Assembly (NCBI RefSeq): GCF_902498995.1
Contig: NZ_CABVLY010000013.1
Location: 62,001-126,000 of the forward strand
Direction: 5' to 3'
From: Burkholderia anthina
GTDB lineage: Bacteria; Pseudomonadota; Gammaproteobacteria; Burkholderiales; Burkholderiaceae
DNA: 64,000 bases
Shown here: positions 55,438 through 64,000 of the stretch, piece by piece
Position numbering within the stretch: the first letter of the stretch is position 1
Layout: each line of letters starts with the position of its first letter
The notes under the pieces: model-generated
What the model saw: only the letters and a program-made list of their open reading frames with translations
The model's database searches: none
What the model was told of the DNA's origin: nothing
Position numbers and translations under genes: made by a program

Positions 55438-56340
55438 TCAGGCCTGTGCACGCGCCCGCTCGACGTCGCTCGCCGGCACGTCCTGCTTGTCCTTGAGCAG
55501 CGAGAAATCGAAGTCGATCAGCGCGAACTGCCCGTCGACGCCATACGACTTGCCTTCCGCGCCCTCGGCCTGCTTGATCTGCGGGATCAGCCCTTCGCGG
55601 GTCGCGAATGCGAAGTCGTCCCAGATGTGCGGATCGCCTTCGATGTTGATCTGCGTCGTCAGCTTACGATATCCGTCCGCGGAAACGAAGAAGTGGATGT
55701 GCGCCGGACGATGACCGTGACGGCCGAGCTGGTCGAGCAGCTGCTCGGTCTTGCTGCCCGGCGGCACGCTGTAGCCGACCGGCAGCACGCTGCGGAAGCT
55801 GTAGCGGCCTTCCGCATCGGTGCGGATCGAGCGGCGCAGGTTGAACGCGGGCTGCGACTGGTCGAAGTACGAGTAGTTGCCCAGGTGGTTCGCGTGCCAG
55901 ACCTCGACGAGCGCATTCGCGATCGGCGCACCGTCGTTGCCGAGCACCTGGCCGCGCATGATCAGCGTCTGGCCCGGATCGGTGCCGTCGTCGAGGCGCG
56001 CATGGCCGACCGACTCCGGTGCGCCGGCGACATACAGCGGCCCCTCGATCGTGCGCGGCGTGCCGCCCTGGATGCCGGCCTTCTCCTCGGCCTCGTCCAT
56101 GCGCACGTCGAGGAAGCGCTCGAGCCCGAGGCCCGCGGCGATCAGCCCGAATTCCCGGCCGGCTTCGTTCAGGTAGTTGAGCGCCGTCCAGAACTCGCTC
56201 GGCTGCACGTCGAAATCCTCGATCGTGTAGCAGATGTCCTTCACGATCCGGTTGACGATCGCGCGCACGCGCGGGTTGCCGGGTTTTTCCGCGGCGTCGT
56301 CGAAGGTCTTCAGCAGGGCGTCGATGGCTTGTTTGTTCAT
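55438..56340 (-). CDS. catA: Catechol 1,2-dioxygenase
   Basis: This 300-residue enzyme opens the catechol ring between the hydroxyls to give cis,cis-muconate, using Fe(III). The N-terminal helical linker domain (about 1-105) precedes the catalytic beta-sandwich. The iron ligands appear as Tyr in the GNYSYFDQ region (near 165), Tyr in LPVGYSVPPG (near 200) and the two His of HRPAHIHFF (near 224-226). It is the middle gene of the catBAC operon, 36 bp after catB. Confidence 0.95.
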   Translation of the reverse strand: MNKQAIDALLKTFDDAAEKPGNPRVRAIVNRIVKDICYTIEDFDVQPSEFWTALNYLNEAGREFGLIAAGLGLERFLDVRMDEAEEKAGIQGGTPRTIEGPLYVAGAPESVGHARLDDGTDPGQTLIMRGQVLGNDGAPIANALVEVWHANHLGNYSYFDQSQPAFNLRRSIRTDAEGRYSFRSVLPVGYSVPPGSKTEQLLDQLGRHGHRPAHIHFFVSADGYRKLTTQINIEGDPHIWDDFAFATREGLIPQIKQAEGAEGKSYGVDGQFALIDFDFSLLKDKQDVPASDVERARAQA

Positions 56341-56376
56341 CTGTGTCTCCGGTTTCGGTTGTCGTGTCGTGTGGGA

Positions 56377-57510
56377 TCAGCGGGCGTCGCGTCGCATCCG
56401 TTCGATGCGGGCCCAGTCGAAGGTGATGCCGAGGCCGGGCGTCGCCGGCAGGTGCAGCTTGAAATCCTCGTAGCGCAGCGGCTCGACGAGGATTTCCTCG
56501 GTGAGCAGCAGCGGGCCGAACAGTTCGGTGCCCCATTTCAGCGAGCCGAACGTGCTGAACAGTTGCGCGGACGCCATCGTGCCGGCCGCGCCTTCGAGCA
56601 TCGTGCCGCCGTACAGGTCGATGCCGGCGGCCGACGCGATCGACGCGACGCTCGCCGCACCGAGCAGGCCGCCCGATTGCGCGATCTTCACCGCGAACAC
56701 GTCGGCCGCGCGGTCCTGCGCAAGCGCGAACGCGTCGACGGGGCCGTGCAGCGCTTCGTCGGCCATGATCGGAATCCGCGCGAGCTGCGTGAGGCGCTTC
56801 AGCCCCGCGCGGTTGGTCGCGGCGATCGGCTGCTCGACGAGGCTGACGCCGGCATCCGCGAGCCGTGCGCCGGCCCGGATCGCGTCGGTTTCGTTCCATG
56901 CCTGGTTCACGTCGACACGCACGTCGCCGCGATCGCCGAGCGCGCGCTTGATCGCGATCACGTGCGCGACGTCGTCGTCGACCGCGTTCGAGCCGATCTT
57001 CAGCTTGAAGGCGCGATGCCGACGCGCTTCGAGCATCGCCTCGGCTTCCGCGATGTCGCGCTGCGTGTCGCCGCTCGCGAGCGTCCACGCCACGTCGACC
57101 GCATCGGTCGTGCGGCCGCCGAACAGTTCCGACAGCGGCACGCCGAGGCGGCGCGCCTGCGCATCGAACAGCGCGGTTTCGATCGCACACTTCGCGAACC
57201 GGTTGCCCTGGAACAGCTTGCGCGCACGCGCCATCGCGGCACCCGGGCGCGTCGCGTCCATGCCCTGCAGCAGCGGCGCGAAATACGTATCGATGTTGAC
57301 CTTGATGCTCTCGGGGCTCTCGTCGCCGTATGCGAGACCGCCGATCGTGGTTGCCTCGCCGACGCCTTCGATACCGTCCGTGCATCGAACGCGGACCAGC
57401 ACGAGGGTCTGGCAATTCATCGTGGCGACCGACAGCTTGTGGGGCCGGATCGTCGGCACGTCGACGAGCAGCGTCTCGATGCGTTCGATGGTGGCGGCAG
57501 TTGCTATCAT
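56377..57510 (-). CDS. catB: Muconate cycloisomerase
   Basis: This 377-residue enolase-superfamily enzyme converts cis,cis-muconate to muconolactone with Mn2+. It shows IRPHKLSVATMNCQTLVLVR near residue 22, the K-x-K acid/base element in FKLKIGSN near 167, metal ligands in VDVNQAWNE near 198, VEQPIAATN near 223 and MADEALHGP near 248, and the terminal GTMLEGAAGT loop. The ATG at 57510 follows GGAGGAATCGC. It is the first gene of catBAC and divergent from catR (91 bp between starts), where CatR should activate it when muconate accumulates. Confidence 0.95.
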   Translation of the reverse strand: MIATAATIERIETLLVDVPTIRPHKLSVATMNCQTLVLVRVRCTDGIEGVGEATTIGGLAYGDESPESIKVNIDTYFAPLLQGMDATRPGAAMARARKLFQGNRFAKCAIETALFDAQARRLGVPLSELFGGRTTDAVDVAWTLASGDTQRDIAEAEAMLEARRHRAFKLKIGSNAVDDDVAHVIAIKRALGDRGDVRVDVNQAWNETDAIRAGARLADAGVSLVEQPIAATNRAGLKRLTQLARIPIMADEALHGPVDAFALAQDRAADVFAVKIAQSGGLLGAASVASIASAAGIDLYGGTMLEGAAGTMASAQLFSTFGSLKWGTELFGPLLLTEEILVEPLRYEDFKLHLPATPGLGITFDWARIERMRRDAR

Positions 57511-57601
57511 GCGATTCCTCCTGTTGGTGCACATGGTAGGAATTCCCGCCCGGCGTCGTCCAACACTCTTTCCGACTACTTCCATACCTTTGAGGCATGA
57601 A

Positions 57602-58492
57602 ATGGAATTGCGTCAGCTCCGGTACTTCATCGCCGTCGCGGAGGAAATGAACATCACGCGGGCGGCGGAGCGGCTGCACATGACGCAGCCGCCGCTGAGC
57701 CGTCAGCTCCAGGCGATCGAGGACGAAGTCGGGTTGCCGCTGTTCGAGCGCGGTGCGCGGCCGCTGAAACTGACCGACGCGGGGCGCGTGTTCTATACGC
57801 AGGCGATGCGCGTCGTCGACCAGGCCGACGAGCTCGGCCCGCTGACGCGCCGGCTCGCGCAGTTGTCGGAGCGGATCGTGATCGGCTTCGTGCCGTCGAC
57901 GCTCTATGGCGCGCTGCCGGACGTGATTCGCGCGTTTCGCGAGGCGCAGCCGGCCGTCGAGCTGTCGCTGATCGAAATGTTCACGCTCGAACAGCTCGGC
58001 GCATTGAAGGGCGGGCGGATCGACGTCGGTTTCGGCCGTCTGCGCTTCGACGACGACCAGCTCGTGCGCGAGGCGCTGATCGAGGAAAAGCTGATCGCGG
58101 TGCTGCCGCTCGGCCATCCGCTCGCGGATCCGGACCGGCCGCTGACGCTCGCGGACATCGCGAACGAGACGCTGATCGTTTATCCGAGCACGCCGCGGCC
58201 AAGCTACGCGGACCAGCAGCTGTCCGCGCTGCGCGACGGCGGCCTCGTGCCGGCGGCCGTTCACGAGGTGCGCGAACTGCAGACGGCGCTCGGGCTCGTC
58301 GCCGCGCAGATGGGGGTATCGCTGGTGCCGGAAAGCGTGGAGGGGGTGCGCGTGAAGGGCGTTGTCTACCGGCGGCTGCCGGAACCCATGGCGACGTCGC
58401 CGATCATCATGAGCCGCCGGCTGCATGGCGAAAGCGCGGCAACCGCCGCGTTCTGCACGATTGCGCGGGAGATGATCGCGCCGGCGGCGTGA
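57602..58492 (+). CDS. catR: LysR-family activator of the cat operon
   Basis: This is a 296-residue LysR regulator with helix-turn-helix MNITRAAERLHMTQPPLSRQ (residues about 16-35) and an effector domain with ALKGGRIDVGFGRLRFDDDQ and TPRPSYADQQLSAL, the CatR/BenM signature for muconate sensing. It is divergent from catB, the standard arrangement. The ATG at 57602 sits in AATGGAATTG, preceded by GAGGCATGA; a nearby upstream ATG is out of frame. Its close relative in this window is the LysR at 13194. Confidence 0.92.
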   Translation: MELRQLRYFIAVAEEMNITRAAERLHMTQPPLSRQLQAIEDEVGLPLFERGARPLKLTDAGRVFYTQAMRVVDQADELGPLTRRLAQLSERIVIGFVPSTLYGALPDVIRAFREAQPAVELSLIEMFTLEQLGALKGGRIDVGFGRLRFDDDQLVREALIEEKLIAVLPLGHPLADPDRPLTLADIANETLIVYPSTPRPSYADQQLSALRDGGLVPAAVHEVRELQTALGLVAAQMGVSLVPESVEGVRVKGVVYRRLPEPMATSPIIMSRRLHGESAATAAFCTIAREMIAPAA

Positions 58493-58643
58493 AGCGCGTA
58501 TCGACTTTCGTCGATTAATTGCAACTAACGGTCAAGTTCGGCGTCCACGGCCGAATCCGGATAGCGCGTCGCAAAACCATCAGCATTGGCGGCTCGGGTG
58601 ACCAGCCGGCAAGCCGCGCGCAGGGCGGCGAGTCGATCCGCGC

Positions 58644-59600
58644 CTAGCGCTTCCCGTCGAGCGTCTCCGACGGCGACTCGCCGAATTTCTCCCGATACGC
58701 GAGCGCGAAGCGCCCGAGGTGCGTAAACCCGCAATCGAGCGCGATATCGGCGATGCGTCGATCGGACCCCGCCCCGCGCAGCAACTCGCGCGCGTGATCG
58801 AGCCGCGTTGCCCGCAGATATTGCATCGGGCTCATCCCGCGGAACTGCAGGAATGCATCCCGCAGCGTCCGTTCCGGCACGTTGGCGGCCTGGACGATAT
58901 CGGCGAGCTGCAGCGGCTGCGCGTAGTGCGCGTTCACGAACTCCTGCGCGCGCCGCACGAAGCCCGGCGCCGGATCGCGTCGCCCGCGCAGCGCCGACGG
59001 CGGGTGGCCTTCGATCAGCAGGTCGATCAGCAGGTGCTCGAGCTGCGACGCGACGCGCGGGTTCGCGTTCGCGCGTTCGAGCAGCTCCGGCGAGCGGGCG
59101 ACGAGCATCAGTTGCTGGCGCCACGCGGCGAGCGCGGCGTCGCTGATGTGCAGCACGGGGTCGAGCGTCGCGCGCGGGTTGCCGGTCAGCGCGCCGACGG
59201 TTGCCGCGTCGATGCGCAGCACGAACTGCTCGCAGTCGGCCGACAGCACCGCGTCGAAGCGCTCGCCGGGTGCGCACAGTACGCCGGTCTGCCCGTCGAC
59301 GCCGAGCCGGCGCCCCATCGCGTGCACTTCCGCCTGCCCGGACAGGCAGAACATCAGCAGGTAATAGCCGTCGACGGCGTCGACCTGCACACGCATGGCG
59401 TCGCCGAATGCGATGGTACCGATCCCGAGGCCGCCGAGCCGGACGAAATCCATGTGCGATGCGCCTTGCACGCGGCCGCTCGGCAGCAGCGCGTGCGGCT
59501 GCATCACGCGCGAGATCCGCTCGCGCGTCTCGTCGAGATCGCGGGATTCGAACAGCCGGTGCGCGCGCAGCGCATGCGGCTCGAACGACGTTGGGGACAT
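58644..59600 (-). CDS. andR: AraC/XylS-family activator of the anthranilate dioxygenase operon
   Basis: This 318-residue regulator has an AraC-binding-like N-terminal domain (about 30-190, with [20 protein letters not shown]) and a C-terminal AraC helix-turn-helix pair (about 220-318: [20 protein letters not shown] and [20 protein letters not shown]). It is divergent from the anthranilate dioxygenase operon, as described for andR in Burkholderia cepacia, and should switch the operon on with anthranilate. The start at 59600 lies nine bases from AAGG; the ATG at 59606 is also possible. A palindromic site with two GGATA elements lies in the shared promoter region. Confidence 0.88.
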   Translation of the reverse strand: MSPTSFEPHALRAHRLFESRDLDETRERISRVMQPHALLPSGRVQGASHMDFVRLGGLGIGTIAFGDAMRVQVDAVDGYYLLMFCLSGQAEVHAMGRRLGVDGQTGVLCAPGERFDAVLSADCEQFVLRIDAATVGALTGNPRATLDPVLHISDAALAAWRQQLMLVARSPELLERANANPRVASQLEHLLIDLLIEGHPPSALRGRRDPAPGFVRRAQEFVNAHYAQPLQLADIVQAANVPERTLRDAFLQFRGMSPMQYLRATRLDHARELLRGAGSDRRIADIALDCGFTHLGRFALAYREKFGESPSETLDGKR

Positions 59601-59703
59601 GGGCATCGGCCTTGGTATGGACACGGGCGTCGATCCGGCGAATGGGCCGCGATCGTGTGTGGCGGCGCGCGTGCGTGTCGCCATGCTAGCGCAGAAATCC
59701 GCC

Positions 59704-59744
59704 GAAAGTGGATATTGCGCCGCCGCAATCGCACTTTCCGGATA
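59704..59744 (+). promoter_or_regulatory. Probable AndR operator upstream of andAc
   Basis: GAAAGTG (59704-59710) and CACTTTC (59732-59738) are perfect inverted arms enclosing a second pair, ATTGCG (59714-59719) and CGCAAT (59724-59729). GGATA occurs at 59710-59714 and again at 59740-59744, 30 bp apart, as expected for direct half-sites of an AraC/XylS activator. AATATTAG just downstream (about 59752) is a candidate -10. Confidence 0.6.
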
Positions 59745-59814
59745 GACGCGGAATATTAGCTTTTCAAAAATCGCCTCCATGCAATCAACGAAACGGAACC
59801 ACAAGGAGTCCGAC

Positions 59815-61086
59815 ATGGAGCAGACAGAATCGCCCGTCGTATTCGCCGCGCGCGACGACGCGTCCGACGTGCGTTTTCCGCACGACGACGGCTCGCGCGT
59901 GCCGTACAAGGTGTTCAGTTCGCGCGCGGTCTACGATCGCGAGCAGGAGCGCATCTTTCGCGGCCCGACCTGGAACTTCGTCGCGCTGGAAGCGGAAATC
60001 CCGAACGCCGGCGACTTCAAGAGCACGTTCGTCGGCGACACGCCGGTGGTCGTCACGCGCACCGAGGACGGCACGCTGTCCGCGTGGGTGAACCGCTGCG
60101 CGCACCGCGGCGCGCAGGTGTGCCGCAAGTCGCGCGGCAACGCGAGTTCGCACACGTGCGTCTATCACCAGTGGAGCTTCGACAACCAGGGCAACCTGCT
60201 CGGCGTGCCGTTCCGGCGCGGCCAGAAGGGGATGACCGGGATGCCGGCCGACTTCGATCCGAAGCAGCACGGGCTGCGCAAGTTGCGCGTCGACAGCTAT
60301 CGCGGGCTCGTGTTCGCGACCTTCAGCGACGACGTGATGCCGCTGCCCGACTATCTCGGCGAGCAGATGCGTCCGTGGATCGACCGGATCTTCCACAAGC
60401 CGATCGAGTATCTCGGCTGCACGCGCCAGTATTCGAAGTCGAACTGGAAGCTGTACATGGAGAACGTGAAGGATCCGTATCACGCGAGCATGCTGCATCT
60501 GTTCCATACGACCTTCAACATCTTCCGCGTCGGGATGAAGGCGCGCTCGATTCCGGATGCGAACCACGGGCTGCACAGCATCATCACCGTGACCAAGACC
60601 GGCGACGACACGTCGGCCGCGTACAAGCAGCAGAACATCCGGTCGTTCGACGAGGGCTTCCATCTGGAAGACGAATCGATCCTCGATCTCGTGTCGGAAT
60701 ACGACGAGGACTGCACGAACCATATCCAGCCGATCTTCCCGCAGCTCGTGATCCAGCAGATCCACAACACGCTGGTCGCGCGCCAGATCCTGCCGAAGGG
60801 GCCGGACAACTTCGAGCTGATCTTCCACTTCTTCGGCTACGCGGACGACACGCCCGAGCTGCGCGCGCTGCGCATCAAGCAGGCGAACCTCGTCGGGCCG
60901 GCCGGCTATATCTCGATGGAGGACACGGAGGCGACCGAGCTCGTGCAGCGCGGCACCGTGCGCGACGCCGACGCGACGTCGGTGATCGAGATGTCGCGCG
61001 GCAATCCGGACCAGCAGGACACGGTGATCACCGAAAGCCTGATCCGCAAGTTCTGGGTCGGCTACCAGAAGCTGATGGGCTATTGA
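59815..61086 (+). CDS. andAc: Anthranilate 1,2-dioxygenase, oxygenase large subunit
   Basis: This 423-residue alpha subunit contains a Rieske centre, [11 protein letters not shown] followed by CVYHQW (CxH-x17-CxxH, residues about 93-117), and the mononuclear iron site DPYHASMLH (Asp, His, His near 215). It converts anthranilate to catechol with loss of CO2 and ammonia when supplied with electrons from AndAb and AndAa. The ATG at 59815 follows AAGGAG. It opens the andAcAdAbAa operon and is divergent from andR. Confidence 0.95.
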   Translation: MEQTESPVVFAARDDASDVRFPHDDGSRVPYKVFSSRAVYDREQERIFRGPTWNFVALEAEIPNAGDFKSTFVGDTPVVVTRTEDGTLSAWVNRCAHRGAQVCRKSRGNASSHTCVYHQWSFDNQGNLLGVPFRRGQKGMTGMPADFDPKQHGLRKLRVDSYRGLVFATFSDDVMPLPDYLGEQMRPWIDRIFHKPIEYLGCTRQYSKSNWKLYMENVKDPYHASMLHLFHTTFNIFRVGMKARSIPDANHGLHSIITVTKTGDDTSAAYKQQNIRSFDEGFHLEDESILDLVSEYDEDCTNHIQPIFPQLVIQQIHNTLVARQILPKGPDNFELIFHFFGYADDTPELRALRIKQANLVGPAGYISMEDTEATELVQRGTVRDADATSVIEMSRGNPDQQDTVITESLIRKFWVGYQKLMGY

Positions 61087-61099
61087 GGCGGAGCGCGGA

Positions 61100-61588
61100 A
61101 TGATGGAAAACCTGACGGAAGACATGAAGACGTGGTTCGAGATTTACATGCTCCAGAACCGCTACATCGGCCATCTCGACAACGACCGGCTCGAACACTG
61201 GCCGGAGATGTTCACCGAGGACTGCACGTACGAGATCGTGCCGAAGGAGAACGCGGATCTCGGCCTGCCGGTCGGGATCGTCCACTGCACGAACCAGCGG
61301 ATGCTGCGCGACCGCGTGGTGTCGCTGCGGCACGCGAACATCTTCGAGGAGCATACGTACCGGCACATGACGTCGGGCCTGACGATCGTCGCGGAGCGCG
61401 ACGGCGAGATCGACACCGAGAGCAACTACGTGGTCGTGCAGACGCGCAGCAACGGCGAATCGGACGTGTACCAGGCCGGCAAGTATTACGACACGGTCGT
61501 GCGCACGCCCGACGGGCTGCGCTACAAGACCAAGCGCGTGATCTACGACACGTCGCGCGTGCAGACGCTGCTCGCCACCCCGATCTGA
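61100..61588 (+). CDS. andAd: Anthranilate 1,2-dioxygenase, oxygenase small subunit
   Basis: This 162-residue beta subunit of the ring-hydroxylating dioxygenase has the typical SnoaL-like fold start (WFEIYMLQNRYIGHLDNDRL) and the conserved end YKTKRVIYDTSRVQTLLATP. It has no cofactor of its own and stabilises the alpha3beta3 oxygenase. It begins 13 bp after andAc with a GGAGCG ribosome-binding site. Confidence 0.95.
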   Translation: MMENLTEDMKTWFEIYMLQNRYIGHLDNDRLEHWPEMFTEDCTYEIVPKENADLGLPVGIVHCTNQRMLRDRVVSLRHANIFEEHTYRHMTSGLTIVAERDGEIDTESNYVVVQTRSNGESDVYQAGKYYDTVVRTPDGLRYKTKRVIYDTSRVQTLLATPI

Positions 61589-61604
61589 CAGGCAAGGAAC
61601 CGAC

Positions 61605-61931
61605 ATGACCGAAGCTACGCTCGCCGAATGGCATCCGCTGGGCACATTCGACGAATTCTCCGAAGACGAACCGGCGGCGCGCGTCGCCGGCCAGAAGCCG
61701 ATCGCGGTGTTCCGGATCGGCAACGAACTGTTCGCGATGCACGACCTCTGCTCGCACGGCCACGCGCGGCTGTCCGAAGGCTACGTGGAGGACGGCTGCG
61801 TCGAATGCCCGCTGCATCAGGGGCTGATCGACATCCGCACGGGCGCGCCGAAATGCGCGCCGATCACCGAGCCGGTCCGGACCTATCCGATCCGGATCGT
61901 CGACGGACAGGTGGAAGTCAATGTCGGCTGA
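61605..61931 (+). CDS. andAb: Anthranilate dioxygenase Rieske ferredoxin
   Basis: This 108-residue soluble ferredoxin carries a Rieske [2Fe-2S] site: CSHGHARLSEG followed by CPLHQG (CxH-x17-CxxH, residues about 46-68). It carries electrons from AndAa to the oxygenase. It starts 16 bp after andAd and overlaps andAa by 11 bp. Confidence 0.95.
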   Translation: MTEATLAEWHPLGTFDEFSEDEPAARVAGQKPIAVFRIGNELFAMHDLCSHGHARLSEGYVEDGCVECPLHQGLIDIRTGAPKCAPITEPVRTYPIRIVDGQVEVNVG

Positions 61932-63141
61932 TCCGTTCGTGATCGTCGGCGCGGGCCACGCAGCGCGCCGCACGGCCGAAGCGCTGCGCGCGCGCGACGC
62001 CGAAGCGCGCATCGTGATGATCGGCGCGGAACGCGAGCTGCCGTACGACCGGCCCGCGCTGTCGAAGGATGCGCTGCTCGGCGACGGCGGCGAGCAGCGC
62101 GCGTTCGTGCGTGACGCGGCGTGGTACGACGCCGAGCGCATCGAGTTGCGGCTCGGCACGCGCGTCGAGGCGATCGATCGCGCCGCACAGCGTGTACAAC
62201 TCGACGACGGCGCGACGCTGCCGTATGCGCGGCTCGTGCTCGCGACGGGTTCGCGGGTGCGGGCGTTCGGCGGGCCGGTCGACGAAGGCGTCGCGCCGCA
62301 TTACGTGCGTACCGTTGCCGACGCGCGTGCATTGCGTGCGCAGCTTGCGCCGGGGCGGCGCGTGGCGGTGCTCGGCGGCGGCTTCATCGGCCTCGAAGTG
62401 GCGGCTGCGGCGCGGCAGCTCGGTTGCGACGTGACGGTGATCGACCCGGCCGAGCGATTGCTGCAGCGGGCGTTGCCGGAAGTCGTCGGCGCATATGCGC
62501 GTCAGTTGCATGACGCGCGCGGCGTGAATTTTCAGCTGGCGACGCTGCCGCGTGCGATTCGTCGTGCGGCGGGCGGCGGTGCGACCGTCGAGACCGATCG
62601 CGGCGATGTGCAGGCGGACATCGTCGTGGTCGGTATCGGCGTCGTGCCCAACGTCGAACTCGCGCAGGCGGCCGGCCTCGACGTCGACAACGGGATTCGT
62701 GTCGACGCGGGCTGCCGCACGGCCGATCGCGCGATCTTCGCGGCGGGCGAGGTGACGATGCACTTCAATCCGCTGCTCGGCCGGCACGTGCGGATCGAGT
62801 CGTGGCAGGTCGCGGAAAACCAGCCGGCCGTCGCGGCCGCGAACCTGCTGGGTGCGGACGAGACCTATGCGGAGCTGCCGTGGCTGTGGTCCGATCAGTA
62901 CGACTGCAATCTGCAGATGCTCGGGCTGTTCGGCAGCGAACGGACGATCGTCGTGCGCGGCGATCCGGCGAGCGGGCCGTTCACGGTGTTCGGGCTGGAT
63001 GACGACGGGAAAATCGTGGCGGTTGCCGCGGCGAACCTGGGGCGCGACATCGGCGCATCGCGCCGGCTGATCGCGGCCGGGGCGGTGCCCGATCCGGTGA
63101 AGCTGGCGGATCCGGCGGTCAATCTGAAGACGTTTCTTTGA
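61921..63141 (+). CDS. andAa: Anthranilate dioxygenase ferredoxin reductase
   Basis: This 406-residue FAD enzyme passes electrons from NADH to AndAb. FAD-binding VIVGAGHAARRTAEALR is at residues about 6-22, the NAD-binding VLGGGFIGLEVAAAARQLG near 150, and a second FAD motif in RAIFAAGEVTMH near 275. It is the last gene of the operon, starting inside andAb. Confidence 0.94.
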   Translation: MSADPFVIVGAGHAARRTAEALRARDAEARIVMIGAERELPYDRPALSKDALLGDGGEQRAFVRDAAWYDAERIELRLGTRVEAIDRAAQRVQLDDGATLPYARLVLATGSRVRAFGGPVDEGVAPHYVRTVADARALRAQLAPGRRVAVLGGGFIGLEVAAAARQLGCDVTVIDPAERLLQRALPEVVGAYARQLHDARGVNFQLATLPRAIRRAAGGGATVETDRGDVQADIVVVGIGVVPNVELAQAAGLDVDNGIRVDAGCRTADRAIFAAGEVTMHFNPLLGRHVRIESWQVAENQPAVAAANLLGADETYAELPWLWSDQYDCNLQMLGLFGSERTIVVRGDPASGPFTVFGLDDDGKIVAVAAANLGRDIGASRRLIAAGAVPDPVKLADPAVNLKTFL

Positions 63142-63309
63142 GGGGGCGCGCGAACGCGGCGCGTGCAGTCGCGTTCGCGCCGGTATCCGGCGGCGGATGA
63201 ACGGGAGTCCGTTCCCGACAACCTTCCCGGCCTGCGCATCGCGTATGCGGGTTTGTCTCGGGTCGACGATCGGTGCATATTAGCGGCATTGCCGCTTCAC
63301 CGGTCGCCC

Positions 63310-64000
63310 ATGACGCCAGACAAAGCCCTCGAACTGAAACGAAGCAAGCGCCGCGCGCTGTGGCTGCTGCTCGCCGCCGTCGCGGTGTTCGTCACGACGA
63401 TCCTGCTGCCGCGCGGCCCGTGGGTCGACGGTTTCAAGGCGGTGGCCGAGGCCGCGATGGTCGGCGCGCTCGCCGACTGGTTCGCGGTGGTCGCGCTGTT
63501 CCGCCGCGTGCCGATCCCGTTCGTGTCGCGCCACACCGAAATCATCCCGAAGAACAAGGACAAGATCGCCGACAATCTCGCGGTGTTCGTGCGCGAGAAA
63601 TTCCTCGGCCCCGATGCGCTCGCCGCGCAGATCCGCCAGCACGATCCCGCCCGGAAGCTCGGTGCGTGGCTCGGCGAGCCGGCGAACACCGATGCGCTCG
63701 GCAGCTACGTGACGAAATTGACGAGCTTCGCGCTCGACATGACCGACGACGCGCGGATCCAGTCGTTCGTCCACGACGCGTTTCGCGCGGTGATCGACCG
63801 GGTCGACCTGTCGCAATCGGCCGGCGCGATCCTCGATACGCTGACGAAGGACGGCCGCCACCAGGCGCTGCTCGACGATGCGATCGAACAGGTGGTCGAC
63901 GTCCTCGACAAGGAGGAGAACCGCGAGGTGATCGCGGGCTTCATCGTCGAATGGCTGAAGACGCAATATCCGAAGATCGAGAAGATCATGCCGACGCAGT
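63310..64000 (+). CDS. DUF445 family membrane protein (C-terminus cut by window edge)
   Basis: The frame starts at an ATG (63310) and is still open at the window edge after 230 codons. A membrane helix (residues about 17-37, ALWLLLAAVAVFVTTILLP) is followed by AEAAMVGALADWFAVVALFR, the DUF445 family signature, then VSRHTEIIPKNKDKIADNLA and a long helical region. DUF445 proteins are inner-membrane proteins of unknown role, usually about 400 residues, so about half is visible. It follows the and operon by 168 bp and probably has its own promoter. Confidence 0.85.
   Translation, partial: MTPDKALELKRSKRRALWLLLAAVAVFVTTILLPRGPWVDGFKAVAEAAMVGALADWFAVVALFRRVPIPFVSRHTEIIPKNKDKIADNLAVFVREKFLGPDALAAQIRQHDPARKLGAWLGEPANTDALGSYVTKLTSFALDMTDDARIQSFVHDAFRAVIDRVDLSQSAGAILDTLTKDGRHQALLDDAIEQVVDVLDKEENREVIAGFIVEWLKTQYPKIEKIMPTQ

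Noticed and set aside
55664..58426. A 920-residue minus-strand frame across catA, catB and catR
   Set aside because: It lies out of frame with three well-supported genes and has Arg-rich, low-complexity composition.
63142..63180. GC-rich inverted repeat after andAa
   Set aside because: The arms are made of simple GCG repeats and no T-run follows, so it is weak evidence for a terminator.

Overview
The window looks like part of a Burkholderia genome, most likely the second chromosome of a Burkholderia cepacia complex species. It is GC-rich (roughly two thirds G+C by eye) with strong GC3 codon bias. It carries typical Burkholderia accessory metabolism: an andAcAdAbAa anthranilate dioxygenase operon, a catBAC operon, a tripartite EmrAB/NodT efflux operon, a HisJQMP-type transporter, many LysR/AraC/MarR regulators and a large trimeric autotransporter adhesin. 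The species assignment is inference from gene content. There are no rRNA or tRNA genes, CRISPR arrays or recognisable IS transposases.

Layout. 1-1.4 kb: a HipA toxin (cut by the left edge) and its HipB-like antitoxin, with a repeated operator motif upstream. 1.5-5.1 kb: D-malate/tartrate use (LysR, DmlA, MFS carrier). 5.1-10.4 kb: a small P-loop kinase, argG, a FUSC membrane protein and a membrane diguanylate cyclase, all on the minus strand. 10.9-15.5 kb: a LysP-type permease, a DUF3717 protein, a LysR, an alpha/beta hydrolase and a small membrane protein. 15.6-19 kb: a PqiB-like MCE protein with a DUF3313 lipoprotein, divergent from a TetR whose probable operators are two 22-bp palindromic sites. 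19.3-24.8 kb: a HutC-type regulator, then a BvgS-like phosphorelay kinase, its LuxR-type regulator and a small membrane protein. 25-31 kb: a 1,804-residue trimeric autotransporter built largely of about 46 near-identical 25-residue stalk repeats. 31.3-34.5 kb: a basic amino acid (histidine-type) ABC transporter. 34.7-40.7 kb: small secreted proteins, a chemoreceptor, a TIGR02594 protein, a YfcF-type GST and a LysE exporter. 40.8-47 kb: the efflux operon with two MarR proteins and one LysR. 47-49 kb: a 237-bp nested palindromic element and both subunits of aconitase X. 49-55 kb: an AraC with a coupled small membrane protein, FadH, an unknown gene behind a LexA-type box, and a LysR/quinone reductase pair. 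55.1-63.1 kb: the anthranilate-to-3-oxoadipate-enol-lactone pathway. 63.3 kb to the end: a DUF445 protein cut by the right edge.

How the genes work together. The clearest system is catabolic: AndAcAdAbAa turns anthranilate into catechol, CatA opens the ring, and CatB and CatC carry the muconate to 3-oxoadipate enol-lactone, under AndR and CatR. The efflux block appears to be one regulon, because a similar 18-bp box lies at three promoters. The HutC-type regulator may control the HisJQMP transporter 11 kb away, since a perfect GntR/HutC-style palindrome lies just upstream of hisJ. The phosphorelay genes and the adhesin sit back to back across an unusually AT-rich 675-bp region, which makes the phosphorelay a candidate adhesin regulator.
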